NCBI GenBank assembly: GCA_028287185.1
Contig: JAQBQD010000062.1
Coordinates: 1 to 56,211, forward strand
Direction of reading: 5' to 3'
Length of the DNA: 56,211 nucleotides
From: Gemmatimonadota bacterium
GTDB taxonomy: Bacteria > Gemmatimonadota > Gemmatimonadetes > Longimicrobiales > Longimicrobiaceae
The notes below the pieces were generated by a model. That model saw only the letters and a program-made list of their open reading frames with translations. It ran no database searches and was not told the DNA's origin. The translations under genes were made by a program, and so were the position numbers. Position 1 is the first letter of the stretch. Every line of letters begins with the position of its first letter. Below are positions 17,219-25,102 of this stretch, in pieces.

Positions 17219-17674
17219 ATGAGCGCGCACGATGATTGGAAGCCCCGCACCCACGCGGACGTGGCGCGCGAGCGCCGCGCCCGCCCTCCCTCCCACGCCG
17301 GGGCGGCGCGGCTCGCGAAGGGGGCGGCCGCGGACGGGGCCCGCGAGGCGCTGGCGGCGGCCGCCGCCGGTCCCGCGACGGATCCCGGGCGGGAGCGGGT
17401 GACGTGCCCGCGGTGCGGGCGCCGCACCTGGGGCTTCGCCCTGCTGGAGGTGTCCGCTGTGCCCGCCGAGGTGCGGGCGGTGGGGCGGCGCGGTGCCCCG
17501 GCGGATGCCGCGGACGCCGCGGTGGCGGGCGGCGAGGAGTACGCCTGCGACGCATGCTGGACCGGGTGGGTGCGCGGCGGGCACATCGCCCGGCACGAGC
17601 TGGCGCGGGCGCTGGGCGCGCCCGAGGCGCTGGTGGCGCACGTGCAGGGGCAGGTCAACCACCACGTGCCGTGA
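17219..17674 (+). CDS. Zinc-ribbon protein of the tail operon
   Basis: A 151-residue protein with CPRCGRR near residue 64 and CDACW near residue 107, a split four-cysteine zinc ribbon. The N-terminus is charged (DDWKPRTHADVARERRAR) with an Ala-rich linker, and the C-terminus is histidine-rich (GHIARHELARALG; VNHHVP). ATG 17219 is preferred because GGAGG (17206-17210) is 8 nt upstream; a GTG at 17210 would overlap the hub gene. I do not recognise the family. A structural or regulatory role within the tail cluster is possible. Confidence 0.6.
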   Translation: MSAHDDWKPRTHADVARERRARPPSHAGAARLAKGAAADGAREALAAAAAGPATDPGRERVTCPRCGRRTWGFALLEVSAVPAEVRAVGRRGAPADAADAAVAGGEEYACDACWTGWVRGGHIARHELARALGAPEALVAHVQGQVNHHVP

Positions 17675-17753
17675 GCGCCCCCGGGCGCCCGGGGCACAAC
17701 CGCGCGGACCGCGACGGCTCCGCGCGCAACCGACGCAAAGGGAGGGATCGACG

Positions 17754-18122
17754 ATGGCCCAGGTGATCTTCGCCACCCCGCTGGACGCGTTCCGGCTGCA
17801 GGAGAACGACCTGAACATGGACTACGACGGCGGGCGCGTGGTGCTGGTGGGCGAGCAGGACGGCGCCCTGGAGGCGGCCACCGAGGTGCAGGGCGCCACG
17901 CTGGTGCTCAGCTACCGGCGCGACGAGCCCATGCGGCGCTGGCCGCTGTCCCGCGAGGACAGGGCGCGCCGCCGCTTCACGGTGCTGGTGCTGGAGGACA
18001 CCACCGAGCAGGAGCTGCACGCGGTGCGCGCCGCGCTGGGCGCGCCGGAGCTGCACGAGGAGGCCGCCCCGCCCGCGGACGCGCCGCCGCCGGCGGAGCT
18101 CGAACCCGCCGTGCTGCCGTAG
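17754..18122 (+). CDS. Small unknown protein of the tail operon
   Basis: A 122-residue protein starting at ATG 17754 after GGGAGGGATCG. The first 90 residues are a mixed alpha/beta region (MAQVIFATPLDAFRLQENDL; ATLVLSYRRDEPMRRWPL) ending with a helix (EQELHAVRAALG); the last 30 are Ala/Pro/Glu-rich and probably disordered. It lies in the tail operon between the zinc-ribbon gene and the one-span membrane protein. The family is not recognised; it could be a chaperone or fibre-associated protein, which is a guess from position only. Confidence 0.55.
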   Translation: MAQVIFATPLDAFRLQENDLNMDYDGGRVVLVGEQDGALEAATEVQGATLVLSYRRDEPMRRWPLSREDRARRRFTVLVLEDTTEQELHAVRAALGAPELHEEAAPPADAPPPAELEPAVLP

Positions 18123-18246
18123 CGGCGGCGCGGTCCGCGGGGGAGCGGGACCCGAGCCGTCCCGCCCGCCCCCCGGGCTTTCGTCCCCGGCGTGCCGCAC
18201 GGCCCGCCGACGCCACGGGGACGGACATCCAACGAAAGGCAGGAAC

Positions 18247-18630
18247 GTGAGCAACGAGAGCATCGTCACCCTTCACTGGTCCGACCTGGCGGGCGGCGGC
18301 GTCGTGGCCAGCATCCTCCTGCTCGCGCTGGTGGAGCGGCTGCGGCGCACCTTCGCCACCCGCGCCGACCTGAACGGCCTGGGCGACCGCGTGACGGGGC
18401 TGCACGACCAGGTGGTGCACGTGGCCGACACCGCGGACGCGGCGGAGGCCCTGGCCACCCGGGTGCAGGCCGAGCAGAAGCACCAGTGGGTGCGCGTGGC
18501 CGAGCAGGTGATGCGCCCCCTGGAGCGCATCACCGAGAAGCTGGAGTCGGTGAGCGTGGCCCAGGCCGCGCAGGCCGCCGCCATGGAGCAGATCAGCCGG
18601 CGCCTGGACGTGGGCGACCGCCGCGGATGA
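18247..18630 (+). CDS. One-span membrane protein, holin-like
   Basis: A 127-residue protein starting at GTG 18247 after AAAGGCAGGAAC. A single hydrophobic segment lies at about residues 14-29 (LAGGGVVASILLLALV), followed by a basic cluster (ERLRRTFATR) and a coiled-coil-like amphipathic C-terminus (LGDRVTGLHDQVVHVADTA and onward). Small proteins of this plan at the end of phage modules are holin-like or DUF2730-like. It is the only candidate here for particle release, and no endolysin gene was seen. It ends inside the operon terminator hairpin. Confidence 0.55.
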   Translation: MSNESIVTLHWSDLAGGGVVASILLLALVERLRRTFATRADLNGLGDRVTGLHDQVVHVADTADAAEALATRVQAEQKHQWVRVAEQVMRPLERITEKLESVSVAQAAQAAAMEQISRRLDVGDRRG

Positions 18631-18648
18631 GGCGGCGGCACGTTTTTT
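18618..18648 (+). terminator. Intrinsic terminator ending the tail operon
   Basis: CCGCCGC (18618-18624) pairs with GCGGCGG (18632-18638) and is followed by CAC GT6. The stem spans the stop codon of the preceding gene, and the next promoter starts 2 nt after the T run. Confidence 0.75.
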
Positions 18649-18649
18649 C

Positions 18650-18678
18650 TTGACGGCGGGCGCGCCGAACGGTAACGT
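18650..18678 (+). promoter_or_regulatory. cspA-type promoter
   Basis: TTGACG (18650-18655), 17-bp spacer, TAACGT (18673-18678), directly after the tail terminator. Transcription would start near 18685, roughly 240 nt before the cold-shock gene. Confidence 0.6.
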
Positions 18679-18684
18679 AGGCGC

Positions 18685-18927
18685 CGCCGGACCGGCCGGC
18701 CTCCGGTCCGCCGCACGCCAGCCGCCGCACGCTTCGCCCGCACGACGACCGGGAACCCCTCGTCCCATACATCGAGAGACCCCGGCGGCACGACGCCGCA
18801 CGGGAACCCGCGGGGCCGCCGCGCCGGGCCGCCGCGGGACCGCCCCACCGGGGGCGGCGCTGTACCCAGAGCCACCGCCGGCACGCGCCTCAGCCGCCGG
18901 CCGCATCTCCATCAGGGAGCATCCGCA
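18685..18927 (+). promoter_or_regulatory. Long 5' leader of the cold-shock gene
   Basis: About 240 nt of non-coding, highly GC-rich sequence between the predicted transcription start and the cspA ATG. Long structured leaders are usual for cold-shock mRNAs, where they act as temperature-dependent switches. A GGGAG binding site sits about 10 nt before the ATG. No specific fold was resolved by eye. Confidence 0.4.
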
Positions 18928-19137
18928 ATGCGTTCCATCGGTACGGTCAAGTGGTTCAACGACGCCAAGGGCTTCGGCTTCATCACGCCCGACGACGGGG
19001 CCAAGGACTGCTTCGTCCACTACTCCGGCATCGCCGGCGAGGGCTTCAAGTCGCTCGCCGAGGGCGACAAGGTGGAGTACGACCTGGTGCAGGGCGAGAA
19101 GGGCCCCGCCGCCGAGAACGTCAGCCGCCTGGGCTGA
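18928..19137 (+). CDS. cspA: Cold-shock domain protein
   Basis: A 69-residue single cold-shock domain with RNP1-like [10 protein letters not shown] and RNP2-like CFVHYSGI motifs, the N-terminal GTVKWFN signature, and normal length for the family. It binds single-stranded nucleic acid and acts as an RNA chaperone in the cytoplasm. The gene has its own promoter, a long leader and a downstream hairpin, so it is an independent unit next to the tail operon. The residue set is complete, with no sign of decay. The name cspA is a family label, not an orthology claim. Confidence 0.93.
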   Translation: MRSIGTVKWFNDAKGFGFITPDDGAKDCFVHYSGIAGEGFKSLAEGDKVEYDLVQGEKGPAAENVSRLG

Positions 19138-19161
19138 CGCCCGCCGGCCGCCACCGACCGC

Positions 19162-19192
19162 ACGAAGGGCCGCCCCCCGGGCGGCCCTTCGT
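19162..19192 (+). terminator. Hairpin terminator after cspA
   Basis: A perfect 13-bp stem, 19162-19174 with 19180-19192 (ACGAAGGGCCGCC and its complement), and a 5-nt loop. No T run follows. Confidence 0.65.
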
Positions 19193-19304
19193 CGCATCCA
19201 CGTGCATCATCCGCCGCGGTCCGTCTGCTCCGATCCACCGCGCCGCATCGCCGGAGCCTCCGAGCGCGCTTCCGAACGATGCCTGTCCCGCCCTCCTCGC
19301 CGGA

Positions 19305-20255
19305 TCAGAACTCGCCGATCAGCCCGATCTCCGTCTTCAGCTCGTATCCCAACTCGCGCCTCACGGTCTCGCGGGCCAGGTCGATCAGGCCGCGCACGTC
19401 GGCCGAGGTGGCGCCGCCCAGGTTCACCATGATGTTGGCGTGCTTGTGGAAGATCTGCGCGCCGCCCAGCACGTGCCCCTTCAGCCCGCACTGGTCGATC
19501 AGCCGCCCCGCGCCCACGCCCTCGATCTTCTGAAAGACGGAGCCGGCGCTGGGGTACAGCCACAGGTCCGGATGGCGGTCGTCGCGCCACGCCAGGTTAT
19601 CGCGGATGGTGTCGCGCAGCTCGGCCAGCGGCGTCGGAGCCAGCCGGAAGGTGACGTCCAGCACCACGTCGGGCCGGTCGTGCAGCACGCTGTAGTCGTA
19701 TCCGAAGCGAAAGTAGTCGCGGTCCACCTCGCGCACCTCGCCCTCCGCGGTGAGCAGCGTGGCCGCCTCGACCACCTCCTCCACGAACACCGTGCGGTCG
19801 CGCTCGGGCGCGGGGGAAAGGAAGTGCAGGTTCTGCCAGATGGCCCCGCCCACCGTGCTGGGGATGCCGACGAAGTGGTGCAGCCCGCCCAGCCCGCGCG
19901 CCACGGTGGCCTGGATGACGTCGTGGTAGATGGCCGCGCCGCTGCCGGCCCGCACCCGCACGTCGTCCACGAACTCGATGCCGGCGGCCTCGTTGCGGAT
20001 CACCAGCCCGCGCACGCCGCCGTCGCCCACCAGGATGTTGGCGCCCATCCCCAGCAGGAAGAAGGGGATGCCCAGCTCGCGGGCCGCCCGCACCGCCTGC
20101 GCCAGCTCGGCCGGGGTGTGGGCGCGGTACAGAAGGTCCGCCGGGCCGCCGATGCGGAAGGTGGTGTACTGCGCCAGCGGAACGCCGCGCTCCAGGCGGC
20201 CGGCGCCCAGCCGCCGCTCCAGCTCGCGGATCGCCGCGTCGTCGGGTGTCTGCAT
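19305..20255 (-). CDS. murB: UDP-N-acetylenolpyruvoylglucosamine reductase
   Basis: A 316-residue FAD enzyme that reduces UDP-GlcNAc-enolpyruvate to UDP-MurNAc in peptidoglycan synthesis. Visible motifs are TTFRIGGPADLL, LGMGANILVGDGGVRGLVI (FAD binding), HHFVGIPSTVGGAIWQN, and YPSAGSVFQKIEG, which contains the serine proton donor. Start ATG 20253-20255 gives MQTPDDAAIRELERRL; longer openings contain no family sequence. It is transcribed alone, convergent with cspA, with a GATC-rich intergenic tract upstream. It lies outside the usual mur cluster. Confidence 0.92.
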   Translation of the reverse strand: MQTPDDAAIRELERRLGAGRLERGVPLAQYTTFRIGGPADLLYRAHTPAELAQAVRAARELGIPFFLLGMGANILVGDGGVRGLVIRNEAAGIEFVDDVRVRAGSGAAIYHDVIQATVARGLGGLHHFVGIPSTVGGAIWQNLHFLSPAPERDRTVFVEEVVEAATLLTAEGEVREVDRDYFRFGYDYSVLHDRPDVVLDVTFRLAPTPLAELRDTIRDNLAWRDDRHPDLWLYPSAGSVFQKIEGVGAGRLIDQCGLKGHVLGGAQIFHKHANIMVNLGGATSADVRGLIDLARETVRRELGYELKTEIGLIGEF

Positions 20256-20739
20256 TCCGTTGCAATGCCTGTGTCGGGAAGGGACCGTCGCTGCGCCCCA
20301 GGTTACGCCTGCCGCGCGGGAGCGCAAGGGCGGTGCCCGGCGGCGCGCGTCTCCGCGCCACGATCGGTTGGACTGCGCCGGCGGATCGGGGAGGCGGACA
20401 TCCGCGTCGGCGGCGGACGTCCTCCCCGTCGTCAGTCGATCCCACCGGACGTCGATCGAGGGGCGGTGGATGATTCCAGTCCGTCGATCGAGCATCCGAG
20501 GTCCGGGAGGTTCCGCGGAGGTGATCGACCGCGTCGAAGACGGCGACACGACGATCCGCCGTCCAGGCGCGGCATCCATCGACGGCGCACGTGTGTATCG
20601 CCTCCGTGCATCTACCGATGGCGCGGTTGGGTGCCGGGCGCGGGTGCGGGTTGCCGACGGGGCCGAGCCCGGGCGCCGAACCGGGAAAGGGGGGCGGGGT
20701 ACAGGGAGCCGCACCCGATCCGTTCCCCAGGAAGACCCG
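20256..20739. other. Intergenic, GATC-rich tract
   Basis: 484 bp with no credible gene. It is lower in GC than the genes and rich in TCGATC/GATCC-type words (for example 20446-20530), like several other gaps in this window. Promoters for murB (minus) and the NfuA-like gene (plus) must lie here but none is clear. Confidence 0.4.
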
Positions 20740-21348
20740 ATGATCGAGCTGACCCAGGCTTCGCGCGACAAGATCCAGACGCTGGTGGACGCCGAGGTCG
20801 TGCGCGATCCCGCGCTTCGCATCTCGCTGGCGCCCCACGAGACGCCGCGCAGCCCGCTGGAGCGGCAGTACGACATCCTGCTGGTGGAGCGCGAGGAGAA
20901 GCAGAAGACGGAGATCGCCATCAACCTGGACGGCATCCGCGTCTTCCTGAACCTGGACACCAGCAACCTGCTGAGCGGCGCCACCATCGACTGGTCGGGC
21001 GAGGACGGCGGCTTTCGCGTGGAGGTGCCGCGCCCCCGCGCCCCGGCCGCCCCCCCGCGCCCTCGCGGCGACGGCACCGGCGCCGGCGGCCCGCTTGCCG
21101 AGAAGGTGCAGAGGGTGATCGACGAGCTGGTGAACCCGCAGATCGCCTCGCACGGCGGCGCGGTGGAGGTGGTGGACGTGGCCGACGACGTCGTGTACGT
21201 GCGCATGAGCGGCGGCTGCCAGGGATGCGCCGCCAGTGCCGCCACCCTGCGCCAGGGGGTGGAGCGCATGATCAAGGACGAGATCCCCGAGGTGCGCGAG
21301 ATCGTGGACCTCACCGACCACAATGCCGGCGCCAACCCGTACTACTGA
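20740..21348 (+). CDS. nfuA: NfuA-like Fe-S carrier
   Basis: A 202-residue two-domain protein. Residues 1-90 resemble a degenerate A-type (HesB/IscA) domain without the cysteines (LTQASRDKIQTLVDAE; FLNLDTSNLLSGATIDW). A Pro/Ala/Arg linker follows, then a C-terminal NifU domain with GGCQGCAASAATLRQGVE, whose CxxC pair (about residues 165-168) binds a bridging [4Fe-4S] cluster. This matches NfuA, which delivers clusters to target enzymes. The start is ATG 20740. No suf/isc genes are adjacent. A T-tailed terminator follows at 21408. Confidence 0.85.
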   Translation: MIELTQASRDKIQTLVDAEVVRDPALRISLAPHETPRSPLERQYDILLVEREEKQKTEIAINLDGIRVFLNLDTSNLLSGATIDWSGEDGGFRVEVPRPRAPAAPPRPRGDGTGAGGPLAEKVQRVIDELVNPQIASHGGAVEVVDVADDVVYVRMSGGCQGCAASAATLRQGVERMIKDEIPEVREIVDLTDHNAGANPYY

Positions 21349-21407
21349 CGCTGCGCCCGGACCCCGGGACGAGCGGTCCGACGACAAGGCCCGACGACAG
21401 GCACGCG

Positions 21408-21450
21408 GACGGGCGGCCCGCCGATCACGGCGAGGGCGCCCGTCGTCGTT
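21408..21450 (+). terminator. Terminator after the NfuA-like gene
   Basis: GACGGGCG (21408-21415) pairs with CGCCCGTC (21437-21444), followed shortly by TTTT. Confidence 0.6.
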
Positions 21451-21567
21451 TTGACTCCCGTCGCAGGTGGCGGCGACGCGCCGATCCCCCCGGCCCGGCG
21501 CGATCCCCGAGACGGCGGGCACGACCGCCGCCTTCGGGATGACGTGATGGGCGGCGCCCCGATCCGT

Positions 21568-21628
21568 GCCCCGGATTGAAATCCGGGGCTGCAACGGCAA
21601 GCCGCCCACCTGCGTGGGCTGTTGCAGC
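21568..21628. repeat. Dispersed palindromic repeat, copy A
   Basis: Two hairpins back to back: GCCCCGGAT/ATCCGGGGC (21568-21589), then GCTGCAAC/GTTGCAGC (21588-21628) enclosing GCCCAC/GTGGGC. The layout (TGAA..., CGG, GGCTG.AACGG, AAGCC...GGCTG) is shared with copies at 39340 and 47568. Confidence 0.6.
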
Positions 21629-21824
21629 GCTGCGGCGAGCATCCGCGCCTGTGGCCTCAGCGGACCGAATCGCCGATGTAAGCATCCCCCCGTCAACTGG
21701 TCTGTGACGACGCGGGCCGAACGATCCTCCACCGTGCGCGCGATGGGTCCCCCGCGCCGAACCCGGCAGTCTGCGAAGGCAGATCTCGTGTGTCGATCGC
21801 TGCGGAGTCATCCGTCCGTGGAGA

Positions 21825-22412
21825 TCACGCCTCGGCGGCTGCCCCCGCCACCATCGCCGGACTCCGGTACGCCGGCAGCTCGCAGAAGCCCTGCTGCTCC
21901 ACGCCCAGGGCGGCGTTCATGCGGTTGAAGAACGCCTCGGCGGCGAGCGCGGCGGTGAGCTCCACGATCTGCGCGTCGTTGAAGTGGCGGCGCAGCTCGG
22001 CGAACGTATCGTCGCCGGGGCGGCCGCCCACCTGCGTCACCTCGTCCGCGTAGGCCAGCGCGGCACGCTCGGCGGGGGTGAAGAGGGGGCTGGCGGCGTA
22101 GTCCTGCACGGCGCGCAGCTTGGCCGGGTCGGTGCCCGCCTGCTGCGAGACGGCCTGTCCGTAGTCGATGCACCAGCTGCACCCGTTGATGTGCGCCGCC
22201 CGATGCATGGCCAGCGCGCGGACCTGCGCGGGAAGCTGGGTCCGCCCCTGCGCGAAGGCGCCGAGGCAGGCGTACGGCAGCAGGAAGCGCGGGTTGTGCG
22301 CCATCATCCGCAAGGGCATGGGATCCCTGCCCATCTTCCTGCGCGCCAGCCACATCAGCGAGCGCATGAACCACCCCATCTCGTCGTTCTCCACCGGCTT
22401 CACGCGTGGCAT
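21825..22412 (-). CDS. AhpD-like carboxymuconolactone decarboxylase-family protein
   Basis: A 195-residue alpha-helical protein with the redox motif CSWC inside INGCSWCIDYGQAVS (about residue 76), preceded by HRAAH, typical of AhpD-like peroxidase/disulfide proteins. The second half follows the fold (ERAALAYADEVTQVGG; RHFNDAQIVELTAALAAEAFFNRMN). Start ATG 22410-22412 gives MPRVKPVENDEMGWF; the longer frame upstream is non-coding in appearance. It is probably involved in peroxide or thiol stress. No peroxiredoxin partner gene is next to it. Confidence 0.8.
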   Translation of the reverse strand: MPRVKPVENDEMGWFMRSLMWLARRKMGRDPMPLRMMAHNPRFLLPYACLGAFAQGRTQLPAQVRALAMHRAAHINGCSWCIDYGQAVSQQAGTDPAKLRAVQDYAASPLFTPAERAALAYADEVTQVGGRPGDDTFAELRRHFNDAQIVELTAALAAEAFFNRMNAALGVEQQGFCELPAYRSPAMVAGAAAEA

Positions 22413-22577
22413 ATCGGGCCTCTCGTCTCGGGAAGGGTCAGGAGCGGTCCGCGCGCGAACGCTCGCGGGGGCCACGCTCCGGAGGTGAGACGAGATGGCC
22501 TTCGCGGCTGTGACATCGGCCGGCGGAAGCAGGTGGACCAGGGACGGAGGCCGGTCGGCGGCGCTCCCGGAACGGCG

Positions 22578-22604
22578 ACGAGCCCCGCATCGCAGGGCTC
22601 CTCG
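22578..22604 (-). terminator. Hairpin after the LOG gene
   Basis: GAGCCC (22580-22585) pairs with GGGCTC (22595-22600) between the LOG gene stop and the AhpD-like gene start. Confidence 0.45.
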
Positions 22605-22670
22605 CAGTCCTCGGCCGTCACGCCGGATCTCAGGTTCGATCGATTCTGCTTCGCGCCGCAACCCCGATGC

Positions 22671-23252
22671 TCAGCGCTCGTCGCGGCCGATCCACTTGGC
22701 CGCCGTGGGCGCCACGAACGCGTCCATGCGCGCCAGCAGCGCGGCGGGCTCCGTCTCCTCCAGCACCAGCGCGCGGTGCTGCGGGCGGATGAACCCCTCG
22801 GCGACGCCGTGGTCGAAGAGGGCGAGAAGGGGAGCGTAGTAGCCGGCCACGTCCAGCAGCCCGCAGGGCTTGGGGTGGAAGCCGAGCTGCGACCAGGTGA
22901 GCACCTCGCAGAACTCCTCGAAGGTGCCGAAGCCCCCGGGCAGGGCCACGAAGCCGTCGCTCAGGTCGGCCATCATCGCCTTGCGCTGGTGCATCGTGTC
23001 GACGACGTGCAGGGCCGTAAGCCCCTGGTGCGCCACCTCCCTGCTCACCAGCGCGTGGGGGATGACGCCCACGGCCTCGCCGCCGCCCGCCAGCACGGCG
23101 TCGGCCACCGCGCCCATCAGCCCCACCTTCGCGCCGCCGTACACCAGGCCGACGCCCCGCTCCGCCATCAGCGCCCCGAGAGAGAGCGCGGCGGCCACGT
23201 ACTGGGGCCGCACGCCCGCGCTGGACCCGCAGAACACGCACAGACGCTTCAT
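22671..23252 (-). CDS. LOG-family nucleotide phosphoribohydrolase
   Basis: A 193-residue Rossmann-like protein with the family signature PGGFGTFEE (ALPGGFGTFEEFCEVL) and an N-terminal RLCVFCGSSAGV; VYGGAKVGLMG and HQRKAMM are also typical. LOG proteins release free base from nucleoside 5'-monophosphates (cytokinin-type in plants; often annotated TIGR00730 Rossmann-fold protein). ATG 23250-23252 is chosen because AGG lies at a suitable distance; an in-frame ATG four codons upstream is possible. It is divergent from the beta-helix protein gene. Confidence 0.85.
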   Translation of the reverse strand: MKRLCVFCGSSAGVRPQYVAAALSLGALMAERGVGLVYGGAKVGLMGAVADAVLAGGGEAVGVIPHALVSREVAHQGLTALHVVDTMHQRKAMMADLSDGFVALPGGFGTFEEFCEVLTWSQLGFHPKPCGLLDVAGYYAPLLALFDHGVAEGFIRPQHRALVLEETEPAALLARMDAFVAPTAAKWIGRDER

Positions 23253-23433
23253 CCGCAGCCTCATCCGTGGAACCCGTTGCGCCACCTCCCGAAGCCGCCG
23301 TCCGCATCTGCCGACGGCGGTCGCGGCCTCTTCGTCGATCCGATGGATACCCGCTCGAAGCCTTCCGGGCAACCCGCCGGGCCCACGGGGGTAGGACGGC
23401 GCACCGACTCGCGTTCCCCTGACGGATGGCCGG

Positions 23434-24876
23434 ATGCCGATGAACCGCCGCGACTTCTGCCGGCACGGGCTGGCGCTGGGCGCGCTGCTGGCCGCCTCGC
23501 CCACGGCCGCGCAGCTGCTGTCCGGCGCAGGCGCCGTGCTGGACGTGCGCAGCTTCGGCGCCCTGGGCGACGGGCTGCGCGACGACACCGCCGCCCTGCA
23601 GCGCGCGCTGGACGCCGCGCCGGAGGGCGCCACGGTGCTCGTGCCGCGGACCCGCGCGTTCTACCGCATCTCGGCGCCGCTGGTGGTGCGCCAGGGGATC
23701 ACCGTGCTCTCGGCCGACGGCGCCGAGCTGCGGCAGACGACGCCCGGCGCCGGCGCGGTGCAGGTGGAGGCGGCGGGGGTGGAGATCCGCGGGCTGACGC
23801 TCACCGGGACGCAGTTCGTGCGCACGGTCTACACGGAATGCGGGGTGCGCGCCACGGGGCCGTCCGCGCGCCGGCCCATCCGCGGGCTGACGGTGGCGGG
23901 CTGCCGGATCCAGGCGTGGGGCGGCTACGGCGTGCTCCTGCGGTACGTGGACGGCTTCCGGGTGGAGGGATGCGGGATCGAGCGGGTCAACTACGGCGGA
24001 GTGCTGGGCTTCTCGGCGCGCAACGGCACCGTGGCGGGCAACCGGGTGGAGACGGTGCCGGGATCGCCGCTCACCTCGGGCAACGCCTACGGCATCGGGA
24101 TGACGCGGGCGGGCGGCGGCGACCTGGAACGCGATCCGCGCTCCGCGAACGTGTCCATCACCGGCAACGTGGTGCGCGGCGTGGCCGGCTGGGAGGGGAT
24201 CGACACGCACGGGGGGCAGGGCATCTCCATCACGCGCAACGTGGTGACGGGGTGCCGGGTGGGGATCATGTGCACCAGCGTGCCGGTGGGGGGCCGCGAG
24301 GTGCTGGCGCCCCTGGACTGCGTGGTGCAGGGCAACGTGGTGGACAGCGGGCGCCGGGACGGGCGCGCCTGGACCGGCATCGGGTTCATCGGCGCGGCGC
24401 CGCCGTCCGGGCCGGTGCAGGAGGCGGCCACGGGCGCGATCACGGGCAACCTGGTGCGCGGGCACGGGCCCGCGGACACCGTGAGCGGCGCCATCCTGTG
24501 CCGCTCCACCCGCGGCCTGCTCATCCGCGGAAACACGCTGGAGGAGCCCAGCCCGTTCGGCATCTGCCTGTGGTACCAGAACGAGGACGCGCGCGTGCTG
24601 GAGAACACCATCGTGGACGCCTGGACGGACGCCGGCTCGGCCGCGGGCGGGATCGTGCTTCGCGACCGGCACAACGTGGCCCTCGTCGAGGGCAACGCAT
24701 TCCTCCGCACCCCCCGCTCGCCCCGCGCCCACAGCCCGCACTACTTCGAGTCCGCGGTGCAGGTCTCGGGGCCGGAGTCGAGCGCCACGGTGCGCGGGAA
24801 CCGGAACGAGGCGCCCACGGAGCTGCGCAGCACCGTCCCCGGCTCGAATGTGCGCAGGGGCATTTCATCCCGGTGA
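23434..24876 (+). CDS. Tat-exported right-handed beta-helix protein (pectate-lyase-like)
   Basis: A 480-residue protein. The N-terminus MPMNRRDFCRHGLALGALLA has a twin-arginine motif and hydrophobic core, so it is likely exported folded to the periplasm or beyond. After it, VLDVRSFGALGDGLRDDTAA is the entry signature of pectate-lyase-3/polygalacturonase-like beta-helices, and the rest is a ladder of short GN.V / I.GN repeats (AGNRVETV, ITGNVVRG, ITRNVVTG, VQGNVVD, ITGNLVRG, IRGNTLEE). Polysaccharide binding or cleavage is likely; no catalytic triad could be assigned, so the substrate is unknown. No other polysaccharide genes are adjacent. Confidence 0.75.
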   Translation: MPMNRRDFCRHGLALGALLAASPTAAQLLSGAGAVLDVRSFGALGDGLRDDTAALQRALDAAPEGATVLVPRTRAFYRISAPLVVRQGITVLSADGAELRQTTPGAGAVQVEAAGVEIRGLTLTGTQFVRTVYTECGVRATGPSARRPIRGLTVAGCRIQAWGGYGVLLRYVDGFRVEGCGIERVNYGGVLGFSARNGTVAGNRVETVPGSPLTSGNAYGIGMTRAGGGDLERDPRSANVSITGNVVRGVAGWEGIDTHGGQGISITRNVVTGCRVGIMCTSVPVGGREVLAPLDCVVQGNVVDSGRRDGRAWTGIGFIGAAPPSGPVQEAATGAITGNLVRGHGPADTVSGAILCRSTRGLLIRGNTLEEPSPFGICLWYQNEDARVLENTIVDAWTDAGSAAGGIVLRDRHNVALVEGNAFLRTPRSPRAHSPHYFESAVQVSGPESSATVRGNRNEAPTELRSTVPGSNVRRGISSR

Positions 24877-24975
24877 AGCGGGGTCGCGCGATCCAATTCG
24901 GACCGCCGGGGGAGCTCCGGCGACGACAGCGGCGCATCTGGGTGGACGCGTGAGCGCGATTCGGACGGTGGGGGA

Positions 24976-25004
24976 TTGCGCGCGAGGTCGTGAAACAATC
25001 TATT
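24976..25004 (+). promoter_or_regulatory. Possible recQ promoter
   Basis: TTGCGC (24976-24981), 17-bp spacer, TCTATT (24999-25004), in a locally AT-richer stretch about 100 nt before recQ. Weak match. Confidence 0.35.
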
Positions 25005-25102
25005 GTCGCCGCCCGCTCCCTCCGTCCACTTTGCGACTTCCGTGGGTGCGGGAGAACGGCGGGGTTCCGGCGGCTCACATCCATCCATCTCCCCATCCTG
25101 CC

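Larger units (their letters stand above)
21349..21824. other. Intergenic region between convergent genes
   Basis: 476 bp with no gene seen. It holds the terminator at 21408-21450 and a composite palindromic repeat at 21568-21628; the rest is unassigned. Confidence 0.45.

Noticed and set aside
11110..17697. A 2195-codon open frame on the minus strand across the hub/fibre gene
   Set aside because: It is a GC-skew shadow: His/Arg-rich low-complexity translation, no start context, and the plus strand has clear domains.
4310..18648. Contractile tailocin or eCIS
   Set aside because: No sheath, no spike, no AAA+ ATPase; the tube order and chaperone are non-contractile.
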